A stretch of DNA of 64,000 nucleotides from Pyruvatibacter mobilis (GTDB lineage Bacteria; Pseudomonadota; Alphaproteobacteria; CGMCC-115125): assembly GCF_012848855.1 (NCBI RefSeq), contig NZ_CP051630.1, positions 475,501-539,500 on the forward strand, read 5' to 3'. Shown piece after piece: positions 43,320 through 51,140 of the stretch (positions within the stretch are counted from its first letter, which is position 1; each line of letters begins with the position of its first letter). The position numbers were made by a program, and so were the translations under genes. The notes under the pieces were generated by a model. It saw nothing but the letters and a program-made list of their open reading frames with translations. It had not been told where the DNA came from and ran no database searches.

Positions 43320-44240
43320 ATGGAATTCATTCGGACACCGGACGCGCAGTTTGACGCCCTGGAGGATTGGCCCTACGCGCCGCATTACCTCGAATGGGAG
43401 GGGCTGCGGGTGCACCATGTGGATGAAGGGCCGAAAGACGCGCCGGTGGCTTTGTTGCTGCACGGGGAGCCGACCTGGGCCTATCTGTCGCGCAAGATGA
43501 TCCCGCCGCTCCTGGATCTCGGCTTCCGGGTGATTGCACCGGACCTTGCGGGGTTCGGGCGCTCGGACAAGCCGGTGGATGACAACTGGTATGTGATCGA
43601 GCGGCATTGCGAGCGGCTGCGGCATCTGATCGAGACGCTGGACCTCACGGACATCACGCTGTTTGTGCAGGACTGGGGCGGGCCGACGGGGCTGCGGCAG
43701 GCGGTGGATATGCCGGAGCGATTCTCGCGGCTGGTGATCATGAATACCTGGCTGCACCATGCGGGCTATGAATACTCAGATGGCATCAAGTTCTGGCGCG
43801 ACAGCGCGTGCAACCCGCTGTGGCTTGCGGCGATGGAGGGTTTTTTCCCATCAGGTGCCATCGTGGCCTTGTCCATGCAGCGACCGGATGCGGACCGGGC
43901 AGCCATCAAGACGGCGTATGAGGCGCCGTTCCTTGAGGGCGGGGCCAGCAGGGCGGGGACACGGCGGTTTCCCTGGTGCATTCCGAACTGGGAATATGAG
44001 GCGGGGAACGGTCCGGACCAGGAGCGTCTGTTTGAGGCACTGAAGACGCCTGGCAAGCCAGTGCATGTCATCTTCGGTGACAGTGACGGGGTGTTTACGG
44101 CGGATTGGGGCAAGCAATGGGCCGGGATGATCGAGGGGGCGACCTTCGACACCGTTCCGCAGGCCGGGCATTTCGTGCAGGAAGAAGCGGGCGATGAAGT
44201 GATTGAGATCTTCGCGCGGCGGGCGGGGCTGAAAGGCTAA
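43320..44240 (+). CDS. haloalkane dehalogenase, subfamily I (DhlA-like)
   Basis: A 306-residue alpha/beta hydrolase (DhlA is 310). The start ATG at 43320 follows AGGAG. The oxyanion segment reads LLLHGEPTW (HGE at 48-50), the nucleophile elbow VQDWGGPTG puts nucleophile Asp118 next to halide-binding Trp119, and the general-base His lies in PQAGHFVQEE. These replace the Ser elbow of esterases and are diagnostic of haloalkane dehalogenases of the DhlA-type. The enzyme hydrolyses carbon-halogen bonds to alcohol and halide. It is regulated by the divergent TetR, whose operator lies between. Natural substrate unknown. Confidence 0.88.
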   Translation: MEFIRTPDAQFDALEDWPYAPHYLEWEGLRVHHVDEGPKDAPVALLLHGEPTWAYLSRKMIPPLLDLGFRVIAPDLAGFGRSDKPVDDNWYVIERHCERLRHLIETLDLTDITLFVQDWGGPTGLRQAVDMPERFSRLVIMNTWLHHAGYEYSDGIKFWRDSACNPLWLAAMEGFFPSGAIVALSMQRPDADRAAIKTAYEAPFLEGGASRAGTRRFPWCIPNWEYEAGNGPDQERLFEALKTPGKPVHVIFGDSDGVFTADWGKQWAGMIEGATFDTVPQAGHFVQEEAGDEVIEIFARRAGLKG

Positions 44241-44382
44241 GAGAGCAAGATCCGCGTGCTCTAATAGTTATTCTCAGTCGCCAAGATAGTCCTTCGTCTG
44301 CTGCGGCAATTCCACTAGGTTCCGACTTAGTGGATGCGCCGAGTCACCGGTGCGAATGGCAGCGAGCAGGAGGGCCAGCGGC

Positions 44383-44868
44383 ATGAAGGGCGAGAAGGTC
44401 ATCATTGATCACCTCAACAAGATCCTCAAGAACGAGCTGACGGCGATCAACCAGTACTTCCTGCATTCGCGGATGCTGGGCGACTGGGGGCTGTCGAAGC
44501 TCGAGGAGCATGAATACGACGCCTCCATCGACGAGATGAAGCATGCGGACGAGATCATGAAGCGCGTGCTGTTTCTCGAAGGCCTGCCCAATCTGCAGGA
44601 TCTCGGGCGGCTGCGGATCGGCGAGAATGTCGAAGAGATCATCAAGGCCGATCTCGCGGTGGAGACCGAGGCCGTTACCGATCTGAAGGCGGCGATCGCT
44701 GATTGCGAGAAGCTGCAGGATTACGTGACGCGGGATCTTTTCGTGCACATCCTCGAAAGCGAGGAAGAGCATATCGACTGGCTGGAGACCCAGCAGAGCC
44801 TTATCGAGAAGATGGGGCTGCAGAACTATGTGCAGCTTCATACGGAATCGAAGGGGCCCGAGGCCTGA
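44383..44868 (+). CDS. bfr: bacterioferritin
   Basis: A 161-residue heme-containing iron-storage ferritin. Ferroxidase ligands Glu18, Glu51 and His54 and the heme ligand Met52 are in place ([17 protein letters not shown]); the second half of the site is in [11 protein letters not shown]. The chosen start follows AGGAGG; a longer frame from 44350 is not needed. It is convergent with bfd. A weak imperfect TAATAGTTATTCTCA sequence (44262-44276) upstream resembles an iron-regulator half-site but is not convincing. Confidence 0.96.
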   Translation: MKGEKVIIDHLNKILKNELTAINQYFLHSRMLGDWGLSKLEEHEYDASIDEMKHADEIMKRVLFLEGLPNLQDLGRLRIGENVEEIIKADLAVETEAVTDLKAAIADCEKLQDYVTRDLFVHILESEEEHIDWLETQQSLIEKMGLQNYVQLHTESKGPEA

Positions 44869-44987
44869 CCGCTTGCGGGTGTTCCGCCGGCTGACCTGAC
44901 GGTTTCAGCTTTTCCGAGCCGCGTTGTCCATCATGGGCTGCGCGGCTCAGGCTTTTGTGCAGCTGTGCGCGCCAGAGGAACATGGGG

Positions 44988-45197
44988 TCAGGCCAGGGTC
45001 TTGGCCGGGAGGGCGGTGTCGCGCGCATCGGCCGCGCCGCGCACCTGCTGGACGATGTCCTCAGCCGTATCAAGACAGCAGCCGCAATTGGGCCCGTTGC
45101 CGAGCGCCTCATAGGCCTCGCAGGCTGAACGCGCGCCATTGCGGGCGGCGTCGGCGATTTCGCTGTCGCGGTAGGCGTTGCAGATGCAGACAAACAT
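44988..45197 (-). CDS. bfd: bacterioferritin-associated ferredoxin Bfd
   Basis: A 69-residue [2Fe-2S] protein. Cys4 and Cys6 (MFVCICNAYRD) plus Cys38 and Cys41 (PNCGCCLDTAED) match the cluster ligands of E. coli Bfd; Cys26 and Cys40 are extra. Bfd passes electrons into bacterioferritin to release stored iron during iron shortage. It faces bfr tail to tail and has a Fur-like box upstream, consistent with induction under iron limitation. Confidence 0.94.
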   Translation of the reverse strand: MFVCICNAYRDSEIADAARNGARSACEAYEALGNGPNCGCCLDTAEDIVQQVRGAADARDTALPAKTLA

Positions 45198-45213
45198 GGC
45201 GCTGTGACCCTTG

Positions 45214-45230
45214 GTCTATCCTCGATAGAC
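45214..45230. promoter_or_regulatory. second palindrome between the Fur-like box and bfd
   Basis: GTCTATC and GATAGAC around CTC form a perfect inverted repeat 17 bp upstream of the bfd start. In RNA it would be a hairpin in the leader; in DNA an operator for another regulator. Unassigned. Confidence 0.5.
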
Positions 45231-45238
45231 AGAACAAT

Positions 45239-45257
45239 AATGCGAGCCATTCGCATT
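45239..45257. promoter_or_regulatory. Fur-like box upstream of bfd
   Basis: AATGCGAGCCATTCGCATT has 7-bp inverted arms and shares TGCGA...ATTCGCA with two other sites in the window. It lies about 42-60 bp upstream of bfd, a gene commonly iron-repressed. Confidence 0.7.
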
Positions 45258-45300
45258 TTCAAGGGGTTTCAGGCGGTCAGCTTGCCGCAGGCAGTGCGGC

Positions 45301-45531
45301 TCAGGCCTCGTCGACAGCGGTCTTCACGAAGGTGGCGGCGTAATACATGTCGCCGTCGAACAGAATGTCCGGGTCGCCGAGACCGTCGGTCACCTGGAAC
45401 TGGCGCGGGGTGATGCCGCCCTCGAGGCGGTAGCCCTTTTCAGCCATGTGGCGGCGGTGGAACTCCATCGCGGCCGGCGTGAATTCCTTGGCCAGAACGG
45501 TGATGCGGTCGGGCATGTTGTCGTCGGACAT
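45301..45531 (-). CDS. small conserved-looking protein of unknown function
   Basis: A 76-residue acidic protein (MSDDNMPDRITVLAKEFTPA at the start, GDMYYAATFVKTAVDEA at the end) with no signal peptide or membrane segment. A central charged helix (AMEFHRRHMAEKGYRLEG) is followed by beta-like segments. I do not recognise the family. It stands alone between bfd and tetR3; about 130 bp of empty sequence lie upstream. Confidence 0.6.
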   Translation of the reverse strand: MSDDNMPDRITVLAKEFTPAAMEFHRRHMAEKGYRLEGGITPRQFQVTDGLGDPDILFDGDMYYAATFVKTAVDEA

Positions 45532-45664
45532 CTGGTAAGCACCCTGTGAAAATAGGCGTCGGTATAAGCGCCGCGATTATGGAGAAGGGCGGCCGGATTG
45601 TCGATGGTTCGGGTGGTCGCGCGACGGTGGCGGGAAGCGGCCATGCAGGGCTGCGGGAGCCCTG

Positions 45665-46315
45665 TCAGCTTTGGGTGAAACCCGCGATGAGCGCGCGGAT
45701 TGTGTGGTCCACCACAGCGGATTCATCGGCCCAGTCATATTCGGGAATGGTGATGAGATTGAGGGCCAGCCCGTTGACGGCGGCGACAAGGGCGCTGGCG
45801 ATGAGCTGCGCTGTGCCCGCCTCCATGCGGCCTGCCGCGACGGCATCTTCTGCAGCGTCCTCGATCAGGGCGAGATTGGCGACGGCAGGCGAGGTGGTGG
45901 CGAAGTAGCTGTTGTCGGTGGCGGCCGGCTGATCCTCGATGAGGAAGATGGCGCGGAAATCATCCGGCCGCTGGAGCCAGAATCGCGTCATGGCGATGCC
46001 GAGGGCTTCAAGGCGGGCGACCGGGTTTTCGTGCGCGCGGGCCGTGTCCTGCATGAGGGCGGCGAGATCGGCGAAGACCCCTTCCCAGACCACATGGAGC
46101 ACGGCGCGCTTGTTGGGGAAGACGCTGTAGAGCGCGGCGGGCGCGCAGCCGGCTTCGTCCGCCAGCTTGCGCATGGAGACGCCTTCATAGCCGTTGCGGG
46201 CGAACAGGTTGCGGGCGGCCTGGGTGATGCGGGCGCGCAGATCGTCGGCTTCGGCCTGGGTGCGGCGCGGGCGGCCGCGGGTGGTCTTCGGCGGTGTGGT
46301 GCTGTCTGATGCCAT
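45665..46315 (-). CDS. TetR-family regulator divergent from flavin amine oxidase
   Basis: A 216-residue TetR protein with a basic N-terminal tail (RGRPRRTQAEADDLRARI), helix-turn-helix (NLFARNGYEGVSMRKLADEA, GCAPAALYSVFPNKRAVL) and a TetR_C-type ligand domain (ALGIAMTRFWLQRPDDFRAI). It is divergent from the amine oxidase gene with a short AT-rich spacer containing an operator-like sequence. The ligand is unknown. Confidence 0.9.
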   Translation of the reverse strand: MASDSTTPPKTTRGRPRRTQAEADDLRARITQAARNLFARNGYEGVSMRKLADEAGCAPAALYSVFPNKRAVLHVVWEGVFADLAALMQDTARAHENPVARLEALGIAMTRFWLQRPDDFRAIFLIEDQPAATDNSYFATTSPAVANLALIEDAAEDAVAAGRMEAGTAQLIASALVAAVNGLALNLITIPEYDWADESAVVDHTIRALIAGFTQS

Positions 46316-46325
46316 GCTTGATTAA

Positions 46326-46345
46326 AATAAACGCGTTCGTTAAAT
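46326..46345. promoter_or_regulatory. possible TetR operator between tetR3 and the amine oxidase gene
   Basis: AACG and CGTT separated by CGTT, extended by TAA on both sides, form an imperfect inverted repeat 11-30 bp upstream of the tetR3 start, typical of TetR operators in composition. Weaker than the other two TetR sites. Confidence 0.45.
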
Positions 46346-46427
46346 TATCCAGTCTGAGGTGATCGGATATGCGGGCCTGTCGGTGTGGCCGCGCAAGGGG
46401 AAGCTGGAGCATGAGCGAGGTTAGACC

Positions 46428-47795
46428 ATGAGCACTGCCGAGGGTGCAATCGACCGGTCCGTGGACGTTGCCGTGGTGGGCGCGGGCATGGCGGGGCTGA
46501 AGACGGCGCTGGAGCTGGAGGCGCGCGGGCAGGATGTGTGCGTGCTGGAAGCGCGCGACCGGGTGGGCGGGCGATTGAAGCCCGGGCACATTGCGGGCCA
46601 CAGAATCGACAAGGGCGGCCAGTGGGTGGGGCCGCAGCAGACGCTGCTGCTGGCGCAGGCGGCGGATGTGGGCGTTGAGTCCTATGACCAGTTCAACACC
46701 GGCCGCTCGGTGCTGCATTTCAATGACCGGGTGAAGACGTCGCGCTCGGAAATCCCGAAGATGCCGTTTCTGTCGCTGCTGGAGCTGCAGCGCGTGGTGT
46801 CACGCCTCGACAGAATGGCGTTCTCGCTGCCGCCGGACGCACCGTGGGCCGGGCCAAACGCCAAGGCGCTGGACAGCCAGACCTTCGAGACATGGATCAC
46901 GCAGAATGTGCGCACCCATGCGGCGCAGGAATTCCTGCGGCTCGTAACGCGCTCGGTGTTCTGCTGCGAGCCGCAGCATGTGTCGCTGCTCTATTTCCTC
47001 GACTATGTGCGCGGCGGTGAGGGAATCGACGTGCTGACCGGCGTGTCCGGCGGGGCGCAGGAAGCAAAGTTCCGCGGCGGGGCGCACCAGATCACCGAGC
47101 TGATGGCGGCGAAGCTCAAGACGCCGGTCATGCATGACGCGCCGGTGCGGGCGGTGCTGCAGCATGATGACGGGGTGGTGGTGCGCACCGATCGCGGTGA
47201 CGTGCGGGCCAAGCGCGTGGTGATGGCGGTGCCGCCGGCGCTGGCGAACCAGATCGACTTTGCCAACAGCCTGCCAGCCAAGCGCGTGCACCTGATGCAG
47301 CGGATGCCGATGGGCACGGTCATCAAGGTGCATGTGGCCTATGAGCGGCCGTTCTGGCGCGACAGGGGCCTGTCCGGCATGGCGGTGAGTGACAGCCTGC
47401 CGTGCAATGTGCTGTTTGATCAGAGCCCGGAGGATCTGTCCTGCGGGATTCTGGTGGGGTTCTTCGACGCGGACGCGGCCGTTGATTTCACGTCGGCCGG
47501 CGACAATGCGCGGCGGGACGCGGTGGTAGAAGCCGCCAAGACTTTTTTCGGGCCGGAGGCGGCGAGCCCCATCGACTATGTGGACAATGACTGGCTGGCG
47601 GAGGAATGGAGCCGGGGCTGCTATGTGGCGCATATGGCGCCGGGGGTGATGACCACTTTCGGTGACGCGTTGCGGGAGCCGTGCGGTCGCGTGCATTGGG
47701 CCGGGACGGAAACGGCAACGAAATGGCAGGGCTATATGGATGGCGCCCTGCAATCGGGCATCAGGGCCGCGGGCGAGGTGGCGGACAGGCTGTGA
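46428..47795 (+). CDS. flavin monoamine oxidase family protein
   Basis: A 455-residue FAD-dependent amine oxidase. The N-terminal dinucleotide-binding motif VAVVGAGMAGLKTALELEAR is followed by LEARDRVGGRLKPG and GGQWVGPQQ; the C-terminal FAD site reads GRVHWAGTETATKWQGYMDG. Family members oxidise primary or secondary amines to aldehydes with H2O2. The substrate is not evident. It is controlled from the divergent tetR3 region and is followed, convergently, by metE. Confidence 0.92.
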   Translation: MSTAEGAIDRSVDVAVVGAGMAGLKTALELEARGQDVCVLEARDRVGGRLKPGHIAGHRIDKGGQWVGPQQTLLLAQAADVGVESYDQFNTGRSVLHFNDRVKTSRSEIPKMPFLSLLELQRVVSRLDRMAFSLPPDAPWAGPNAKALDSQTFETWITQNVRTHAAQEFLRLVTRSVFCCEPQHVSLLYFLDYVRGGEGIDVLTGVSGGAQEAKFRGGAHQITELMAAKLKTPVMHDAPVRAVLQHDDGVVVRTDRGDVRAKRVVMAVPPALANQIDFANSLPAKRVHLMQRMPMGTVIKVHVAYERPFWRDRGLSGMAVSDSLPCNVLFDQSPEDLSCGILVGFFDADAAVDFTSAGDNARRDAVVEAAKTFFGPEAASPIDYVDNDWLAEEWSRGCYVAHMAPGVMTTFGDALREPCGRVHWAGTETATKWQGYMDGALQSGIRAAGEVADRL

Positions 47796-47816
47796 GCCTG
47801 CCCGCCATGCCGTCAG

Positions 47817-50111
47817 TTATGCGCTGAGCTGCGCGCGGGCGGCCTTGGCAGCCGTCACCATGTTGGTGAGGGAGGCTTCCACCTCCGGCCAGCCGCGGGT
47901 CTTGAGGCCGCAATCGGGGTTGATCCAGAGCTGGGCCGGATCGATGACTTCGGCGGCCTTGCCGATCAACCGTTCGATTTCATCCGCGTCCGGCACGCGC
48001 GGGGAGTGGATGTCCCAGATGCCGGGGCCGATGTCGTTGGGGTACCGGAAGTTGCTGAACACCGACAGCAGTTCCATGTCCGAGCGCGAAGTCTCGATGG
48101 AGATCACGTCGGCATCGAAAGCGGCGATGGAGTCCATGATGTCGTTGAACTCCGAGTAGCACATATGGGTGTGGATCTGCGTCCTGTCCTCGACACCTGA
48201 CGCGGAGAGGCGGAAGCAGCCGACGGCCCAGTCGAGATAGGCTTGCTGGTCCTTTTGGCGCAGGGGCAGGCCTTCGCGCACCGCCGGTTCATCGATCTGG
48301 ATGATGCGGATGCCGGCGGCTTCGAGGTCCACCACCTCGTCGCGGATGGCCAGGGCAATCTGCTTGCAGGTATCGGCGCGCGGCTGGTCATCACGCACGA
48401 ATGACCAGTGCAGAATGGTGATGGGCCCCGTGAGCATGCCCTTGACCGGCTTGCCGGTGAGGCTCTGGGCGTAGCGTGCCCAGTCCACCGTCATCGGGGC
48501 CGGGCGGCTGACATCGCCGAAGATCACCGGCGGGCGGACGCAGCGGGAGCCGAAGCTCTGCACCCAGCCATTGCCGGTGAAGGCGAAGCCTTCAAGCTTC
48601 TCGCCGAAATATTCCACCATGTCGGTGCGCTCGAACTCGCCATGCACAAGCACGTCGATGCCGAGCTGTTCCTGGCGGCGGATGGTGGCCTCGGTCTCCT
48701 GCTTGAGGAAGGCGTCATAGGCGTCATCGCTCATGTCGCCCCGGCGATGGGCGGCGCGGGCCTTGCGGACATCGCCGGTCTGCGGGAAGGAGCCGATGGT
48801 GGTCGTCGGCAGCGGCGGCAGGCCAAGATCGGCCTGGGCCGTGCGGCGTCGGGCGAAGGGCGAGGCGCGGTGCCAGGCGCTGTCGTCAAGACCCTTGAGG
48901 CGGGCGCGGACATCCGGGTTGGTGGTGTACGGACTATCAGCGCGGGCGCGGGCCGCCTCGGTGCTGGCGGCGAGAGCGGCCGAGATCGTGTCCGAGCCGT
49001 CGCGCAGGCCACGGGCGAGGGTGGAGACTTCGTCCAGCTTCTGGGTGGCGAAGGCGAGCCAGCTCTGCAGCTCGGGGTCGAGCTTCTTTTCCAGGCTCAG
49101 ATCCACCGGCACATGCAGGAGCGAGCAGCTGGTGGCGATTTCAATATCGCCGTCATGGGCCCCGGCGAGCTTGCGGGCGGTGGCGAGCTGGCGCTCGAGA
49201 TCGGTGCGCCAGATGTTGCGGCCATCGACGAGGCCGAGAGACAGGGTCTTCGCGCCGTCGAGCCGTTCGGCGATGTAGGGCGCGTCGCTTGCGCCGCGCA
49301 GGCAATCAAGATGCAGGCCCGCGACCGGCAGGTCGGCTGCGAGGTCGAGATTGTCGCCCAGCCTGTCGAAATAGGTGGTGAGCATGATCTTCGGCGCGGC
49401 CGGTGCGAGCGTTTCATAGGCGGTGCGGAAGGCGTCGGCCGCGCCGTCGGGCAGGTCGGTCACCAGGATGGGCTCGTCGATCTGCACCCAGTCAACGCCG
49501 GCGCCCTTGAGAGCCGCCAGCAGCTTTTCATAGACCGGCAGCAGGCGGGGGAGCAGGGACAGGGGCTCGACGCCTTCGGTCTTGCTCTTGCCGAGCAGCA
49601 GGAAGGTGAGCGGGCCGATGAGGACGGGGCGTGTGTCGATGCCCAGCGCCTTGGCCTCGCGCCACATGTTGAGCGGGGTCTGGCGGGCGAGGCTGAAGGC
49701 GGTCGCGTCGTCAAACTCCGGGACGATGTAGTGGTAGTTGGTGTCGAACCACTTGGTCATTTCCATTGCGGGCGCCGTGTCGGTGCCGCGGGCGCAGGCG
49801 AAATAGGTCTTGTGGTCGACCGGCTGGCCGGGGCGCCAGCCATAGCGCTGCGGGATGGCGCCGAGCAGTGCGATCATGTCGAGCATCTGGTCGTAGAAGG
49901 AAAAATCATTCGACGGGATCACGTCGATGCCGCGCTGGCGCATGGCGCGCCAGTGGCGGGTGCGGAGCTGGGCGGCGATATCATCCAGCGCGGTGTCATC
50001 GCTGTCGCCGCGCCAGAAGGCCTCGGCAGCGAATTTGAGCTCGCGGCGGGCGCCGATGCGCGGGAAGCCGAGCACGGCGGAACGGATTTGGCGGTGGTGG
50101 TCATGTGTCAT
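47817..50111 (-). CDS. metE: cobalamin-independent methionine synthase MetE
   Basis: A 764-residue two-barrel enzyme transferring a methyl group from 5-methyl-tetrahydropteroyltri-Glu to homocysteine. The N-terminal barrel begins LGFPRIGARRELKFAAEAFW. The C-terminal barrel carries the zinc ligands His and Cys in IHTHMCYSEF, Glu in ISIETSRS and Cys in NPDCGLKTRGW, plus LPTTTIGSFPQTGDVRKAR. Length is normal. The start has a GGGAGG site at the end of a highly structured leader, and a large palindrome lies further upstream. Confidence 0.97.
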   Translation of the reverse strand: MTHDHHRQIRSAVLGFPRIGARRELKFAAEAFWRGDSDDTALDDIAAQLRTRHWRAMRQRGIDVIPSNDFSFYDQMLDMIALLGAIPQRYGWRPGQPVDHKTYFACARGTDTAPAMEMTKWFDTNYHYIVPEFDDATAFSLARQTPLNMWREAKALGIDTRPVLIGPLTFLLLGKSKTEGVEPLSLLPRLLPVYEKLLAALKGAGVDWVQIDEPILVTDLPDGAADAFRTAYETLAPAAPKIMLTTYFDRLGDNLDLAADLPVAGLHLDCLRGASDAPYIAERLDGAKTLSLGLVDGRNIWRTDLERQLATARKLAGAHDGDIEIATSCSLLHVPVDLSLEKKLDPELQSWLAFATQKLDEVSTLARGLRDGSDTISAALAASTEAARARADSPYTTNPDVRARLKGLDDSAWHRASPFARRRTAQADLGLPPLPTTTIGSFPQTGDVRKARAAHRRGDMSDDAYDAFLKQETEATIRRQEQLGIDVLVHGEFERTDMVEYFGEKLEGFAFTGNGWVQSFGSRCVRPPVIFGDVSRPAPMTVDWARYAQSLTGKPVKGMLTGPITILHWSFVRDDQPRADTCKQIALAIRDEVVDLEAAGIRIIQIDEPAVREGLPLRQKDQQAYLDWAVGCFRLSASGVEDRTQIHTHMCYSEFNDIMDSIAAFDADVISIETSRSDMELLSVFSNFRYPNDIGPGIWDIHSPRVPDADEIERLIGKAAEVIDPAQLWINPDCGLKTRGWPEVEASLTNMVTAAKAARAQLSA

Positions 50112-50116
50112 GGCGG

Positions 50117-50200
50117 GAGCCCTCCCTTGGGCCCTGCCGGACAGCGCGCTTCGCCGTTGCCTCTCGTGGAGGCGGCACGGCAGACGGCACCAGGCAGGGC
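50117..50200 (-). promoter_or_regulatory. structured 5' leader of metE
   Basis: Three nested stems stack just upstream of metE: GCCCTGCC/GGCAGGGC (50131-50138 with 50193-50200, perfect), GCCGT/ACGGC (50153 with 50177) and GCCTC/GAGGC (50159 with 50169). Next to the start, GGGAG/CTCCC (50115-50127) can pair across the ribosome binding site. It lacks the B12 box and does not match SAM riboswitch classes that I know. Either attenuation or simple GC-rich structure is possible. Confidence 0.4.
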
Positions 50201-50238
50201 GGCATCATCAATGCGGCGCAGCCTAGTGCGAGTCTATT

Positions 50239-50266
50239 CATGATATCAAGATATCTTTATATCATG
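50239..50266. promoter_or_regulatory. 28-bp palindromic operator upstream of metE
   Basis: Outer arms CATGATAT and ATATCATG are perfect inverted repeats, and between them AAGATATCTT is itself a perfect palindrome; only one position pair is mismatched. It lies about 128 bp upstream of metE. AT-rich ATATC/GATAT palindromes resemble sites proposed for ArsR-type regulators of methionine/SAH metabolism (SahR), a recollection that needs checking. Confidence 0.7.
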
Positions 50267-50310
50267 ACTCTGTGATTTGTGATGTTGGTGGGTCGTGGGC
50301 GATCCCGGGG

Positions 50311-50790
50311 CTATTGGCGCGTGTGCTGGTGCACATAGAGGCCGGCCCGGCCCATCTGGCGGGCCAGGGTGAGGGCGGCGTCGCAGGCAAGGCGGGCGGT
50401 GGCGGGCGGCAGCCATGTGTCGAGGGCCGCTTCGCCGCCGGCCACGGCTTCCTCCTGGAAGGCGGCGATGACCCTCAGAAGAGCGAGTTCATCAACGGCG
50501 ACCTGGCGGGGATGGGAGGCGAAATCAAGGTGGCGGCAGGCGCCGTGCAGGGCCATCAGCATCAGCTCATCAAACGCCGCATCGGCGCCGGGGCAGCGCG
50601 CGAGGGTGAAGGCCTGGGAAATGAGGCGGCGGCTGCCTTGGTCATTGCCGCGGTCCGACCACCAGGCGCGCGCCGCCCAGACGAGCAGGCGCGGGGCGAA
50701 GGGCAGGGCGTCGAGATAGGCGGTTTCAGCAGCGGGGCGCGGGGCCGTGGCGGCGGTGCCGGCAGGCTGGGTTTCAGGGATGTTGCGCAT
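50311..50790 (-). CDS. hypothetical protein with an upstream Fur-like box
   Basis: A 159-residue soluble, alpha-helical, Ala/Leu/Trp-rich protein (DALPFAPRLLVWAARAWWSD; DELMLMALHGACRHLDFASH; LDTWLPPATARLACDAALTL) with two conserved-looking Cys and no signal peptide. I do not recognise the family. A 23-bp Fur-like palindrome lies 51-73 bp upstream of its start, so it should respond to iron. It sits alone between metE and rraA. Confidence 0.7.
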   Translation of the reverse strand: MRNIPETQPAGTAATAPRPAAETAYLDALPFAPRLLVWAARAWWSDRGNDQGSRRLISQAFTLARCPGADAAFDELMLMALHGACRHLDFASHPRQVAVDELALLRVIAAFQEEAVAGGEAALDTWLPPATARLACDAALTLARQMGRAGLYVHQHTRQ

Positions 50791-50840
50791 GAGAGAGATC
50801 CGTTCGGGCTGGTGGCGAGTCCTTGGGTCTCTTGTATCCG

Positions 50841-50863
50841 TTATTGCGAGTCATTCGCAATAA
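50841..50863. promoter_or_regulatory. Fur-like box upstream of the unknown gene at 50311
   Basis: Perfect 9-bp arms TTATTGCGA and TCGCAATAA surround GTCAT. This is the longest of the three related palindromes in the window. Confidence 0.7.
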
Positions 50864-50977
50864 ATAAATGGAGATGGGGGTGTTGGCCGGAATGAGGGAG
50901 TGGGGCAAGCGGCCCCTGGACCTCGGATCGGGTCCGGGATGACGCGCGAGAGTGGGGGGCGCGCCCCTTTTCCGTGT

Positions 50978-51107
50978 CCCTCCGGCTTGACCGGAGGGTC
51001 TACTCTCGGGGCGGCTTGCCGCAGGGCATGGGGGAGCTGCGGGGCGTTGGCCGCCGGTGTTTTGCCCAATCGCCGATGCGAGTGGGCCCTCCGGTCAAGC
51101 CGGAGGG
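50978..51107. repeat. BIME-like palindrome-pair repeat, copy A
   Basis: A 130-bp unit. At each end CCCTCCGG and CCGGAGGG flank a 5-bp centre, TTGA-type on the left and TCAA-type on the right, so the two ends are also inverted repeats of each other. The inner sequence begins TCTACTCTCGGGGC and ends GCGAGTGG before the second palindrome. Copy B at 55167 has the same length and boundaries. Confidence 0.85.
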
Positions 51108-51140
51108 CTACGGATTTTTTGGGGCGGGCGGCGGGGAGGC

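Noticed and set aside
50112-50238. Cobalamin riboswitch upstream of metE
   Set aside because: No B12 box or the long conserved core was found; only stacked stems are visible.
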